Source of the DNA: Pseudobacillus wudalianchiensis
GTDB taxonomy: Bacteria > Bacillota > Bacilli > Bacillales > Domibacillaceae
Assembly (NCBI RefSeq): GCF_001685015.1
Contig: NZ_MAYT01000023.1
Location: forward strand, 151,791-215,790
Direction of reading: 5' to 3'
DNA: 64,000 nt
A model generated the notes under the pieces. The model saw nothing but the letters and a program-made list of their open reading frames with translations, had not been told where the DNA came from and searched no databases. Numbering within the stretch: position 1 is the first letter of the stretch; each line of letters starts with the position of its first letter. Below are positions 45,008 through 54,061 of the stretch, piece after piece. Made by a program: the position numbers and the translations under genes.

Positions 45008-45436
45008 TTAATAAATATTATAAACATTTTCACACTCTTCACCTGTTGGCTGGTAAAAACAATGAAGTTTGTAACGTGCTACAAGCGGCTGGTCGTACCA
45101 TGTCGACGGACAGTTTCCTTCTGGTCTAAAGTACCATAACGCATATTTTGAAGGCCAGATCCTTTCTCCATTAACCGACCGACGAGCCAGCCTTCGCTCA
45201 CGTTCCCGTGGTCTTTGATAAAAGTATCCTTTCTGTACAGCCTCAAAAGCATGCGGCTGATACACCATTTGGGGAATCGTGCGCAGTCCCTTAAAATCAG
45301 AACAGTTTGCCCTAATTCTATTAATTCCAACGTTGCCCACCATTAACATCCCCTGTGTTCCTTCACCTTCTGCTTCTGCCCTCAGCAGCCTTGCCAGCAA
45401 GTCAATATCCGATGCCCTATGTTTTACGACTGCCAT
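45008..45436 (-). CDS. cwlJ: spore cortex-lytic enzyme CwlJ
   Basis: A 142-residue cell wall hydrolase of the SleB/CwlJ type, needed for cortex breakdown during germination. Nearly every block matches B. subtilis CwlJ as recalled: LARLLRAEAEGEGTQGML, VGINRIRANCSDFKGLRTIPQM, YQPHAFEAVQKGYFYQRPRE and FYQPTGEECENVYN. E32 or E34 in the RAEAEGE motif is the expected catalytic residue. It has no signal peptide, as is normal for CwlJ. GGAGGTG sets the ATG at 45436. In B. subtilis cwlJ is followed or preceded by gerQ, which is not seen here. It proves the host forms spores. Confidence 0.95.
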   Translation of the reverse strand: MAVVKHRASDIDLLARLLRAEAEGEGTQGMLMVGNVGINRIRANCSDFKGLRTIPQMVYQPHAFEAVQKGYFYQRPRERERRLARRSVNGERIWPSKYALWYFRPEGNCPSTWYDQPLVARYKLHCFYQPTGEECENVYNIY

Positions 45437-45631
45437 TTTTTCACCTCCGTGAAATCTCTCTTTTAGTATATTCTTTACCATCTAAATGATGAGACACAGT
45501 TATAAGATCATCTGTTTATCCAAACAATCAGAAATCAACTTTCCCTCTCAGATCTCTAACTTTCTATTTCTATGATTACTAAAGTGACAGGATATTTTGA
45601 ACACTTTTATACTCAAATAAAGAGCGAAAGA

Positions 45632-45972
45632 ATGCGCCAATCAAAACCTTCGAAAAAAGAAAAGATTTTAATAAAGCCACCCTGTGGGGGAGCAGTGACT
45701 GTTCAATTTGGCAACGAACTTGCATCCTTTCCCAAAGCAGAGGGAACCTAATTAAAGCATGTAAAACCACACGGCGCGCTTTACAACCAAGCTGTGGTTA
45801 GCAAAGAAATTTCCCAGGCAATCGTTGCCGCTGTCGAATCCTCTCTTATTTTGTACGGATTTGCAGGGAATGAATGAAGGCAGGAAAAGCAGCTGGATTA
45901 GTAACAGCAAGTGAAGTATCCGCTGACCAAACCTATACGCCAGACGGCACACTAACGCCTTCTCTTATCCAA
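45632..45972 (+). pseudogene. pxpA: 5-oxoprolinase (pxpB/pxpA) gene remnants
   Basis: Two decayed pieces. First, a 39-codon frame (45632-45751) contains IKPPCGGAVTVQFGNEL, similar to the N-terminus of PxpB/KipI (IxPLGDSAVTVQFG). Second, from 45758, HVKPHGALYNQAVVSKEISQ and VESSLILYGFAGNE match the central part of the LamB/YcsF protein PxpA. A frameshift near 45875 continues with MKAGKAAGLVTASEVSADQT and PDGTLTPSLIQ. Genes for PxpC, the start of PxpA and its last 70 residues are absent. The middle was apparently deleted, joining pxpB to pxpA. No product is expected. Confidence 0.7.
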
Positions 45973-46010
45973 AAAAGTCAGACTGCCTTCTGAAGCAGTC
46001 TGACTTTTTT
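45971..46010 (-). terminator. terminator of the dinucleotide-binding protein gene
   Basis: A perfect 16-bp stem (AAAAAAGTCAGACTGC and its complement) with an eight-base loop and T6 on either strand. It overlaps the stop codon at 46009. Confidence 0.9.
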
Positions 46011-46692
46011 ATTTGCTTATACGATCTGTTTTCAATTCGCGGACAATCTCTTTTCCAAAGTGGCCAAGCTTCCCCTCACTATAGGAACGCATCACTTCTG
46101 GAGCGAGTGATCTAAGCGCTCTCTCGATGTAGTCAGCAGCCAATCCCTGTTCTGTAAAATGGCTCTCCAATTCTAACGCCGCTTTCACCGCATAATAAGT
46201 GGCTAGTTTATTTACTTGCAATAGTTTCTCTTCACTATCTATCTTGATTCTTCCAAGGTCATGAAATACTTCAGTTATTTCAGCTGGCAAAGGAGATTCT
46301 GTAATAAACAAACCATCTCCCCGTTCCAATAAATCTCTCGCATGCCCCATAAATTTCATTCCCCAAATAGAAAGGTGAGGAAATTGGCTTTTCACTTCTT
46401 TCGTATAAAGTGTTGTCGCCATGTTGATAATCCGCGTCTCGGTTAATGGAATCCCTTTGTCCATGCATTCATTTAGAAACGGGACAATCTCTTGTGCCGG
46501 AAGAGCTAATATGATCATATCCAATGTTGAAAGTTCTTTCTCGTTCAATATGTACCCGCTTGGATAATGTTGAATAAACGTTTCCACTTTTGTTCTTTCC
46601 GGATGATAAATACCAACGGCCCGGCCTTTGAAAGACCAATGCTCCATCATGGCTCTCCCTAGTTTTCCAATCCCCACTAAACCAACTTTCAT
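46009..46692 (-). CDS. NAD(P)-binding protein, pyrroline-5-carboxylate reductase-like
   Basis: A 227-residue soluble protein. It begins MKVGLVGIGKLGRAMMEHWS, a Rossmann glycine motif (GxGxxG), with basic H30-P-E-R in the ribose-phosphate region suggesting NADP. The pattern (MIILALPAQEIVPFL, INMATTL) resembles the F420-dependent oxidoreductase/P5C reductase family. The catalytic C-terminal dimer domain of true ProC is shortened and divergent, so the reaction is unknown. It lies 11 bp downstream of yyaC and is probably co-transcribed, which hints at a role in sporulation. GGGGCG precedes the start. Confidence 0.7.
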   Translation of the reverse strand: MKVGLVGIGKLGRAMMEHWSFKGRAVGIYHPERTKVETFIQHYPSGYILNEKELSTLDMIILALPAQEIVPFLNECMDKGIPLTETRIINMATTLYTKEVKSQFPHLSIWGMKFMGHARDLLERGDGLFITESPLPAEITEVFHDLGRIKIDSEEKLLQVNKLATYYAVKAALELESHFTEQGLAADYIERALRSLAPEVMRSYSEGKLGHFGKEIVRELKTDRISK

Positions 46693-46703
46693 CTTTTTCG
46701 CCC

Positions 46704-47300
46704 CTATTCTATTCTTTTACTCTGTATAGACAGACAAATGATATCTGTTATTGTTTTTGCAAGATTGATAACCGTATAAAGCCGTGTATTATTCAAGGTT
46801 TGCGCGGGTGTCAGTGGATCTAAATAATTTACGATCGCTCGTAAATGGACATCTCCGACTTCAGAAAACCCTTTATTAAGAGCTTTCCCAGGAATAAAAG
46901 GCGTCTCCTCAAAAAGAATAAGGCCTACCCTCTGTTTCTCCCCTAAACAAGCATCAATACCAAATATCAGCGGATTCTCGTACTTCTTGTAAATGTTCTG
47001 TATCATCTCTTCTAAATTTAATGCGTGAACAGGCTGCTCTAACGTACCATAAACATCGTATGGAATCGTCTTTTCTTTTAGCATCGTTCCAACGAGAGGA
47101 CCAAGCGAATCTCCTGTCGAGCGGTCCGTGCCAACACATAGAAAAACAATCTCTTTTTTCACTGATTTTTCTAATGCGTCTTTTATTTTTTCGACAATAA
47201 CCTCTGTCTCCATCTTCTCTATTTTAGCTTTTTCTGTTACGTAACAATTGATCGTCCCCTTTGTTCTCCGCTTTTTTCTTCTCAGAAACCAGATGCTCAT
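46704..47300 (-). CDS. yyaC: spore protein YyaC (germination protease-like)
   Basis: A 198-residue protein of the YyaC (DUF1256) family, related to the GPR endopeptidase fold. The core is IVFLCVGTDRSTGDSLGPLVGTML, IFGIDACLGEKQRVGLILFEE and SEVGDVHLRAIVNYLD, all present in YyaC as recalled from B. subtilis. It is expected to be made in the forespore, with a role not firmly established. A basic N-terminal leader (FLRRKKRRTK) precedes the domain. GGGGAGGGG gives the start. It is followed closely by the dinucleotide-binding protein gene. Confidence 0.9.
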   Translation of the reverse strand: MSIWFLRRKKRRTKGTINCYVTEKAKIEKMETEVIVEKIKDALEKSVKKEIVFLCVGTDRSTGDSLGPLVGTMLKEKTIPYDVYGTLEQPVHALNLEEMIQNIYKKYENPLIFGIDACLGEKQRVGLILFEETPFIPGKALNKGFSEVGDVHLRAIVNYLDPLTPAQTLNNTRLYTVINLAKTITDIICLSIQSKRIE

Positions 47301-47464
47301 CTTACCCCTCCCCTGTTCAGCTAATCATATAGAAGCCCCTATCTCCTATTTCAATAACTAGACGGGGCTCTTTACATTGTTTCTACTTTACTATGCTTAA
47401 TCCATTAACTTCATTGTAATGGAATAACAAGGAAGCAGGCTTGTTATTTTGCGAATATTTATTA

Positions 47465-47977
47465 CTAACTTTTCAGCTTTTGTAATGCTTGCTCCTCCGC
47501 AGGAATTCGCACATACAGTAAAAGTAGAGCATTGGCAACCGAAAAAACTAAAGCTGTTCTCCAAGCTCCAAAAATAAGAGGAAAGGTGGCAATCTCAGTC
47601 GCCACGACGACATAGTTAGGATGAGGAATCCAGCGATAAGGACCGCGGTTTACTCGTGATGCGCCGGGAAGGACGAGAATTTTTGTATTCCAGAACGGCC
47701 CCAAGGAAGCAAGAGACCAAACACGAAGCACTTGGGCAAGCAGGAAAATGATAGAGAACCATTGCCAGCCTGAGGCTAGGCCCAATTTCAAATAAAGGAC
47801 TTCTCCTAAAAGAGAAATAAAAAATAAAATATGTAATAAAACAATCCATTTATAATGATCAGAACCTACTTCGATCGCCCCCTGCTCCCGCATTCGTTTC
47901 TCATTAGAGCGAGCATAGACGACCTCTAATAGCCGCTGTGCCACAACAAAGACAAATAAAATAAAGAAAAAAGTCAT
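47465..47977 (-). CDS. bpsB: isoprenylcysteine carboxyl methyltransferase-like protein BpsB
   Basis: A 170-residue integral membrane protein with four to five segments of the ICMT family (YpbQ in B. subtilis). The cofactor-binding end has WNTKILVLPGASRVNRGPYRWIPHPNYV, matching the RxxGxYxxxRHPxY-like SAM motif. It methylates alkylpyrones made by its partner BpsA. The ATG overlaps the bpsA stop (ATGA), and the ribosome binding site GGGGAGAG lies inside bpsA, so the genes are coupled. The longer frame to 47995 has no independent start signal. Confidence 0.9.
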   Translation of the reverse strand: MTFFFILFVFVVAQRLLEVVYARSNEKRMREQGAIEVGSDHYKWIVLLHILFFISLLGEVLYLKLGLASGWQWFSIIFLLAQVLRVWSLASLGPFWNTKILVLPGASRVNRGPYRWIPHPNYVVVATEIATFPLIFGAWRTALVFSVANALLLLYVRIPAEEQALQKLKS

Positions 47978-49044
47978 TGGTTCATCTCTCCCCATTCAAG
48001 CCAGACCATCTCCGAGCTAAAGCCGGGACCAAGTGCTGTCAGCAGCCCTTGCTCACCAGAAGAAGGCTGGCGATTGATCACTTCCTTTAATACATATAAT
48101 ACTGTTGGAGAAGACATGTTTCCTTGAGAAGCTAATACTTTTCGAGAAGGAGTCGTTTTTTCACTGCTAAATCCTAATGATTCTTCATAGGCATCAACTA
48201 CTTTTTTTCCACCTGGATGAGCAACAAAGTAATCGATCTCATCTAATTTTTTGCCCATCCGCTCTAAAAAAAGTTCCACATTAGGCTTTAACCAACTTTC
48301 AATGATACTCGGGATGTCTCGAGAGAAAATGACATGCAGCCCTCCATCCTTCACATCCCACCCCATTACGTCTTCGGAATCGGGCATCAATGTAGACTGT
48401 GTGCCTTTTGTAAAAAATCCGGCACCCGTAATTTGAGCTTCTTCGCCCGTTACTAAAGCGCACGCTGCCCCATCGGCAAATAAAGACGTACCAATCAAAT
48501 TACTTTTTGACATGTCAGCGTGCTGAAAGGTTAAGCTGCATAATTCGATGCAGAGCACAAGCACTTTTGCTTTTGGATAAGCGAGACAATAATCATGCGC
48601 CCTACTCATGCCGGCTGCTCCGCCTGCACAGCCAAGCCCCCAAAGCGGAATCCGCTTTACGTGAGCGGGAAATTTTAATTCATTCATCACTCGGACATCG
48701 ATAGTCGGAGTCGCCATTCCTGAACTGGAAACGAAAATAAAAGCGTCAATCTCTTCCTCATTAACCCCTGCTTCTTGCAAGCACTTTGTCACCGCTTCTC
48801 TTCCAAGCCGGACGGATTCCTCAATATATTTGTCATTTTTCTCCTTTAATCCCTGCTCCTTTTCAAACCATGACAACGGAGCCGCAAAATAACGGCTTTC
48901 AATTTGTCCATTGCCAAATACCCGCAATAGGCGCTCAATATCGTTATAATGCCCCCCAAATAAACTCCGGACTACCTCAACCACCTCTTTCTGATCAAAG
49001 CGATAGGATGGATTCTCAGTCACTACACTTCTAATAAACGGCAT
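47974..49044 (-). CDS. bpsA: type III polyketide synthase BpsA
   Basis: A 356-residue chalcone synthase-like enzyme that condenses a long-chain acyl-CoA with malonyl-CoA to give triketide pyrones. The catalytic Cys is C139 in WGLGCAGGAAG, with His in FVAHPGGKKV and Asn in QGNMSSPTV; FVSSSGMATPTIDVRVMNEL is also typical. The frame opens at a TTG at 49068, with ATGs at 49056 and 49044. The last matches the MAFILSIG start of B. subtilis BpsA, so it is preferred, though no ideal ribosome binding site is visible. It is coupled to bpsB. Confidence 0.9.
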   Translation of the reverse strand: MPFIRSVVTENPSYRFDQKEVVEVVRSLFGGHYNDIERLLRVFGNGQIESRYFAAPLSWFEKEQGLKEKNDKYIEESVRLGREAVTKCLQEAGVNEEEIDAFIFVSSSGMATPTIDVRVMNELKFPAHVKRIPLWGLGCAGGAAGMSRAHDYCLAYPKAKVLVLCIELCSLTFQHADMSKSNLIGTSLFADGAACALVTGEEAQITGAGFFTKGTQSTLMPDSEDVMGWDVKDGGLHVIFSRDIPSIIESWLKPNVELFLERMGKKLDEIDYFVAHPGGKKVVDAYEESLGFSSEKTTPSRKVLASQGNMSSPTVLYVLKEVINRQPSSGEQGLLTALGPGFSSEMVWLEWGEMNQ

Positions 49045-49258
49045 CTCTTTCTTCATCCCTTCTGCCAACTAAATAATTTACTGATATCTTTCCCTCTTTA
49101 AATAGCTCATACACCCAATCGATACTTTATTTTCCAGTTCCTTGGATCTTTTCTCGTTCTAATAAGGAACTTTAAACATAACACTTTATTTACGACCGTT
49201 TATTCAACTATGATGCAGGAAATGTCCAATGAGCTGGCGAATAGTGTATGTATCAGTT

Positions 49259-49272
49259 TGAAAGCGCTTATA
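49259..49272 (+). promoter_or_regulatory. putative catabolite-responsive element (cre)
   Basis: TGAAAGCGCTTATA differs from the CcpA consensus TGWAANCGNTNWCA at one position only. It lies 22 bp before the thioesterase start, and so would repress it in good sugar supply. Confidence 0.45.
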
Positions 49273-49293
49273 TACATAGGGGGATCGAGACAA

Positions 49294-49710
49294 ATGATTA
49301 AAACCATCAACTTGAATGAAGTCATTCGCGGGGAGAGTTTGCCACCAGCATGCGATACGACGCTCGGTGTAAAAGTGTTAGAAGCAGGTGAGGGCTATGC
49401 AAAAGGAATTTGGACGATCGAAGACCACTTATTAAATGGAAATGGGGTCATTATGGGCGGCTTTGTGGCAGCTGCTGCTGATATTATGATGGCCTACGCC
49501 ATTACTCCGCTAATAAACGAAAACCAAACGTTCGCTTCTATTAATTTGCAGACCACTTTTCACCGCCCAACCTTTACTGGCGAAGTTGACATTGACGTAA
49601 AGGTTGAAAGGCTCGGGCGCACGGTTTCTTATTTGACAGCAGACTTAAAACAAAATGGCAAATTAACGGCAAGCGTAACCTCTTCTATTATGATTATGGA
49701 TAAAAAATAA
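49294..49710 (+). CDS. hotdog-fold thioesterase (PaaI-like)
   Basis: A 138-residue soluble protein. The HGG-type hotdog motif reads LNGNGVIMGGFVAAAADIMMAYA, and SINLQTTFHRPTFTGEVDIDVKV is the following beta-strand region. The usual catalytic Asp or Glu lies within AADIM. Such enzymes hydrolyse acyl- or aryl-CoA. The frame opens at 49210, but a GGGGGA ribosome binding site supports the ATG at 49294. A cre-like site overlaps the promoter region. It is divergent from bpsA, so it might clear misprimed acyl-CoA, but that is speculation. Confidence 0.8.
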   Translation: MIKTINLNEVIRGESLPPACDTTLGVKVLEAGEGYAKGIWTIEDHLLNGNGVIMGGFVAAAADIMMAYAITPLINENQTFASINLQTTFHRPTFTGEVDIDVKVERLGRTVSYLTADLKQNGKLTASVTSSIMIMDKK

Positions 49711-49796
49711 CCATATCCTTCTCATCCTTTGTGGAGAAGCTATGAGACAGCTTCGAACAAAATAAAACACCCCTAGTCAAAAGGGGTGTTGAGATT

Positions 49797-49950
49797 GTAG
49801 ACAAAATCTACTTTATATGCTGTCAGGCTGATTGCAAGCGTTTGTCTTTCGAGACGCGAAACCTGACGAGGAGCGGAGTGACCATCAGGGTCATCAGCAC
49901 CACAGGCAGGCGAGCAACGAAGAAAGTGAGCGTTTGCCAACAGCCTGAAC
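49797..49950. repeat. dispersed hairpin repeat, copy B
   Basis: A 154-bp relative of 9461-9567 with an extra 40 bp (about 49870-49910, containing ATCAGGGTCATCAG). Imperfect inverted ends (CAGGCTGATTGCAAGCG against the complement of CGTTTGCCAACAGCCTG) let it fold into a hairpin. It sits between two similar short hairpins, AACACCCC...AGGGGTGTT (49766-49790) and AACATCCC...GGGGTGTT (49948-49972), as though it had split and duplicated a terminator. Confidence 0.65.
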
Positions 49951-49976
49951 ATCCCTAGTCGAAAGGGGTGTTTTTA
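49948..49976 (+). terminator. terminator after the thioesterase gene region
   Basis: An AACATCCC/GGGGTGTT hairpin with T5 following on the plus strand. A sister hairpin without the T-run lies at 49766-49790, on the other side of the repeat. Confidence 0.6.
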
Positions 49977-49991
49977 GTTTATAAAGAAAGA

Positions 49992-51434
49992 TTACATCCG
50001 ATCCATGTAAACGGTCTTCACTTGTGTGTAAAATTCAATGGCTGTTTTCCCTTGTTCGCGTGATCCCGTACTGGATGCTTTGCAGCCGCCAAATGGAACT
50101 TGCGGTTCAGCGCCCGCTGTTTCTGAGTTCACATGAACAATCCCCGCTTCAATGTCGTCAACAAAACGATTGGCTAACGTAAGGTTATTTGTACAAATAG
50201 CTGCACTTAATCCATATTCTGTATCATTGGCCATTTCAATGGCTTCCTCGTAGCTGCCTACCTTGAATAAGGCAATGACAGGACCAAAAATTTCTTCTCT
50301 GGCAATTCTGGCATTACAAGATACGTTTTCAAACACGGTCGGCTTTATGTAAAAACCGTTTGCCAAGTCGGCCTCTGCCGGCACTTCTCCTCCGCAAAGA
50401 AGAGTCGCTTCTGCCTTGCCAGCTTTAATCATAGCCAACACTCCATCCTGCTGGCTTTTCGATACTGCTGGCCCCATGAATGAATCTGCTTCAAGCGGAT
50501 TTCCTACTTTTAGTTCCTTTGTACGTTCCACTAACCGATCACGGAAGGCTTCGTAAATTCCTTCTTCTACGATCACACGGCTTGTTGCTGTACACTTTTG
50601 GCCAGTGGATTTAAAAGCACCGTTGATGGCGATATTTACTGCCTTTTCTACTTCGGCACCAGCTAGCACAATCAATGGGTTTTTCCCGCCCATTTCTAAC
50701 TGTACCTTTTTGCCATTCGCTGTAGCCTGGTTTTGAATTTGAAGACCAACCTGATTGGAACCAGTAAAAGAAATCGCTTTAATAGCTGGATTTTCTACAA
50801 GTTCATTGCCGACTACCGAACCTCTTCCGAACACACAGTTCACGACACCGGCCGGCATGCCTGCTTCATCAAAAGCTTTCATAACGTGATATACCGACTT
50901 CGGTGTGAGGTCTGCTGGTTTAATGACAATGGTGTTTCCGTAGATCAGAGCCGGTGCAAGCTTCCAAACTGGAATAGCAATCGGGAAATTCCAAGGAGTG
51001 ATTAATCCAATTGGACCAAGCGGCACGCGGTTCGTATATAATAATGTTTCTGCATTAGCAGACGGGATCACATCACCAATTGGCTGCAATCCTTCTGCTG
51101 CATAATATTCTAGAATGCTGATCGCACGCTGCGTTTCCCCAACTGCTTCTGCGAGTGTTTTGCCTTCTTCAAGTGCCAAGTCCCGACCTACTTCTTCCAC
51201 ATTGGCTTTTAAGATCGCTGCAGCTTTACGAAGATAAGAGGCTCGCTCTTGGAATGAGCATTTTTTCCATGACAAAAACGCCTTCTTTGCAGCAGCTGCT
51301 GCTTCTTGAACATCTTCTTTTGCACTAGAAGGAAATTCCCCTAGGTTCTCTCCATTGTGGGGACTGTGATTTTCTTTGTACTCCCCTGTCGTTGGTTCTT
51401 TCCACTGTCCATTGATGTAATTTAAATAACGCAT
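49992..51434 (-). CDS. aldehyde dehydrogenase, semialdehyde dehydrogenase type
   Basis: A 480-residue aldehyde dehydrogenase resembling alpha-ketoglutarate semialdehyde (YcbD/GucD) or succinate semialdehyde dehydrogenases. It has TPWNFPIAIPVWKLAPALIYGN, ISFTGSNQVGLQIQ, the base in LEMGGKNPLIV and the catalytic Cys in STGQKCTATSRV. The last stretch VPFGGCKASSTGSREQG is typical of this branch. The frame opens at 51464, but GAGGAGGAG before the ATG at 51434 defines the start. It stands alone, so its pathway is not given by context. Confidence 0.85.
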   Translation of the reverse strand: MRYLNYINGQWKEPTTGEYKENHSPHNGENLGEFPSSAKEDVQEAAAAAKKAFLSWKKCSFQERASYLRKAAAILKANVEEVGRDLALEEGKTLAEAVGETQRAISILEYYAAEGLQPIGDVIPSANAETLLYTNRVPLGPIGLITPWNFPIAIPVWKLAPALIYGNTIVIKPADLTPKSVYHVMKAFDEAGMPAGVVNCVFGRGSVVGNELVENPAIKAISFTGSNQVGLQIQNQATANGKKVQLEMGGKNPLIVLAGAEVEKAVNIAINGAFKSTGQKCTATSRVIVEEGIYEAFRDRLVERTKELKVGNPLEADSFMGPAVSKSQQDGVLAMIKAGKAEATLLCGGEVPAEADLANGFYIKPTVFENVSCNARIAREEIFGPVIALFKVGSYEEAIEMANDTEYGLSAAICTNNLTLANRFVDDIEAGIVHVNSETAGAEPQVPFGGCKASSTGSREQGKTAIEFYTQVKTVYMDRM

Positions 51435-52044
51435 TGTTTCTCCTCCTCTTACAACAATAATCACTTATACTGCTTATAAAAAAGCAGTTGGGCATAAGTT
51501 CCTATTAGCTTATCTATCTGTACTTCACTCGCAAATGAGTGGCAGTTTTTCCCCTGACTATGCCGAAAAGTGAGCGGAAATGCGAATTCTACATTTGGTA
51601 AAAGTGTCGTGAATAGTGGAACTTTTTTTATTTTAGCATATTTTCAGTTAATAAAAATAGCGAAATTGCGCTTTTACTAGCAGGGATTTCTGTCTGTTTG
51701 GGTACTCTGGCTTGATAACTTTACTTAGAAAATCTGTATCATCCCGCTAATTAGTATAAAACTTCTGTCGCCTGGAAAAATATTTATATTATCAGGACTT
51801 GTAATGAGAACTTCTCATTCTCTATCTCTGATTGATTCGCACTAAACAAGTGAGGGTCGTTGTAATAATTAGAGCTGTCTTTGTATCTTGATCATGATCT
51901 ATTTTATGATCAAGTATTTTTATAGATTCATCGTAATGAACGAAGTCTTCCTATTTCTCCAGCCCTCTAGAACGGCAAATTAGAATAAAGGATAATCATC
52001 CCATTCAATGAGAATCATGTTCTCTCTTAAATAGACAGCATAAA
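51435..52044. other. intergenic region with two short palindromes
   Basis: About 600 bp with no supported gene. Two similar palindromes, AATGAGA-ACT-TCTCATT (51803-51819) and GAGAA-TCATG-TTCTC (52010-52024), resemble weak Fur-type boxes. Neither is close to a recognisable promoter, so they remain unassigned. Confidence 0.4.
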
Positions 52045-52079
52045 AAAAACCAGAGTTTTACATTCCACTGGCTTTTTTA
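52045..52079 (-). terminator. terminator of the AMP-ligase gene
   Basis: An AAAAACCAG/CTGGCTTTTT stem with a loop of about 14 bases, T-rich on both strands. It lies 72 bp beyond the stop codon. Confidence 0.6.
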
Positions 52080-52150
52080 TTTCGCTTCACTTTCTTGTGC
52101 TGATTCTAATCTGCTGCACCACATATTAACAAAAGAGAATGTCTATCCCC

Positions 52151-53638
52151 TTAATTAACAGCAGCTAAGCTCATCGCTTTCTTTCTCAGGGCCGCCTTAT
52201 CGATTTCCCCCTGTGTTAGCGGTATGTCCTTCAGAACAAAAAACTGATCTGGAACCTTGAAGCTAGCTAATCTTTCTCTGCAGTAAGTATGAATATCTTT
52301 TAACTGTATTTCTTCTTTGTTCACGATGAAGGCGACCACTTGCTCGCCTAATACAGAATGGGGCACACCTAAAACTACGGCTTTTTCCACCACTTCAATT
52401 TCTGTTAAGAGTTGTTCAATTTCACTTGGGATCACTTGTTGCCCTGCTTTTTTGATCATATCTTTTTTTCGGCCCACAATTTGTATAGTCTGTTCATTCG
52501 TCACTTTTGCTAGGTCTCCTGTGCTGAACCAACTGCCGCCATAAATCTCTTTCATCAATTGAGGATGTTTATAATAACCGAGAAAGTCACAAGGTGTTTT
52601 AAAGCATAATTCTCCTACTCCTTCAGGAGACCGGTTTGCCAATTTGAATTCTACTTCAGGTGATAATGTCCATTCTATTCCTTCTCGGATATCCGTCTTT
52701 GTGTACATCATAACTCCTAACTCTGAAAGCCCGTATAGGCTGGTAATCTTGCAGCCTTTTAAAGGGGGAATCCCTTCAAGAAATTCATCTGAGATCATTT
52801 CTCCCGCAAGATACACGGCTGATAATGGTTTAAGTACGGATACATCATTAATATTATCGAACATGCATAGAGCTTTGAATAGCCAAGGACTTGCTACCAA
52901 TTTACTAGTGGGATTCCATTTCATTAGTTTTATAATATGAGGAAAACTAAATGATTCAGTAGCCACCACGGAAACTTGCGAATGAATCCCTGACAGCAGC
53001 CAACAAAGTCCGTATAACCCTGATATCGGTACCATTAAAAAGATTTTGTCTTTTTTTGATAGATCAGCAGCCGCAGTTAACGATCTTTGAGCAAACTTAA
53101 AAAATCCCCGATCAACCCTTATTCCTTTAGGCAGCCCTGTACTGCCGGATGTACAGGCTATTACATAAGGGGTTGGATCTTTTTCAGATATTTTCTCCTC
53201 TCCATCAATCATCTTAGTTTCCCAGTAGAAACCGTCCTCTGACTGAATAATGATGGCTTCTTCATTTGAAGATTCGGCCCACATTTGCACAGCATTCTCC
53301 AAGCTAAAACTATTGTGTTGTTTAATGGTAAAAATAACATGCGGATTAATATAGGACAGAATTTGATTTAACTCTTCTTTCTTCAAAAGTGGATTAATTG
53401 GGATAACGGTCCCTCCTAATTTATTTACCGCCAGTACAATGTTTAGGAAACTCACTACTCCCGGCATAATGATAGCGACTCTTTTCCCCTTTAAATCTTC
53501 TAGTTCTTCCAAGAGGTGACAATACTTTTTTACATTTTGCTTTAGATCCCCTAGAGTGTAAGTGCCTGCTTGTGTTGTTAAAGCTCTCTTCGATAAATCT
53601 GCTTCTTCATTAAAAATCCAATCATATAAATAAGACAT
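52151..53638 (-). CDS. AMP-dependent synthetase/ligase (acyl-adenylating)
   Basis: A 495-residue member of the acyl-CoA synthetase/adenylate-forming family. The P-loop is ACTSGSTGLPKGIRV, followed by MVPISGLYGLCWLL, SLYGLSELGVMM (A4/A5), WFSTGDLA (A7), IVGRKKDMIKKAGQQVIPSEIE (A8) and a C-terminal subdomain. The usual A10 catalytic Lys position reads PLTQGEIDKAAL, so K may be present as IDK. It activates a carboxylic acid as an adenylate and probably transfers it to CoA or a carrier. GAAAGGAA gives the start. A cyclic-di-GMP riboswitch lies about 500 bp upstream on the same strand, but its own terminator is between. Confidence 0.85.
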   Translation of the reverse strand: MSYLYDWIFNEEADLSKRALTTQAGTYTLGDLKQNVKKYCHLLEELEDLKGKRVAIIMPGVVSFLNIVLAVNKLGGTVIPINPLLKKEELNQILSYINPHVIFTIKQHNSFSLENAVQMWAESSNEEAIIIQSEDGFYWETKMIDGEEKISEKDPTPYVIACTSGSTGLPKGIRVDRGFFKFAQRSLTAAADLSKKDKIFLMVPISGLYGLCWLLSGIHSQVSVVATESFSFPHIIKLMKWNPTSKLVASPWLFKALCMFDNINDVSVLKPLSAVYLAGEMISDEFLEGIPPLKGCKITSLYGLSELGVMMYTKTDIREGIEWTLSPEVEFKLANRSPEGVGELCFKTPCDFLGYYKHPQLMKEIYGGSWFSTGDLAKVTNEQTIQIVGRKKDMIKKAGQQVIPSEIEQLLTEIEVVEKAVVLGVPHSVLGEQVVAFIVNKEEIQLKDIHTYCRERLASFKVPDQFFVLKDIPLTQGEIDKAALRKKAMSLAAVN

Positions 53639-54061
53639 TTCTGTATTCCTTTCTTAAAAGTTTCTCACGTACATAAAACATCTTCAGAAACTCCTGTATA
53701 TATGCTGATGACACAAAAGGTTAGATCCTTTATTTAAAAGGACGTAAAGAATCTACTCTAAGGCTATCCCTTCTCCTGTACAGATACTTTGTTATCTTTA
53801 ATAAAAGGAAGGCAAGAGGAAAATGATACTTCAAGAAGAATATTCAGAGGGTGTCGCAAAAAAGCTTATCTAATCGCCTCCTTGCTGAATCCCCTTATAG
53901 AAATCTAAAGATGGCACAATGATATTTCCGTCAACATAAGCTCCTGAGGATTAATGGATAAAGTATAGTAAATGTTGAACTGTATAATGAACTAAAAGGA
54001 AATCATCTCTGAGAGACCTACTTTGTTTTCCTAATAATTCCTAGAAAGCAAAAATTCACAC
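53639..54061. other. intergenic region between riboswitch and AMP-ligase gene
   Basis: No complete gene is seen. On the minus strand a stop-ended frame at about 53870-53945 reads GAYVDGNIIVPSLDFYKGIQ, with GGAGGCG close to its end, and could be the tail of a deleted gene once controlled by the riboswitch. I do not recognise it. Confidence 0.35.

Noticed and set aside
45579-45952. Minus-strand frames between cwlJ and the dinucleotide-binding protein gene
   Set aside because: They are antisense to the pxpB/pxpA remnants and have no start signals.
51803-52024. Fur boxes near the AMP-ligase gene, implying siderophore synthesis
   Set aside because: The two palindromes match Fur sites poorly, lie downstream of the ligase gene, and no siderophore genes are present.
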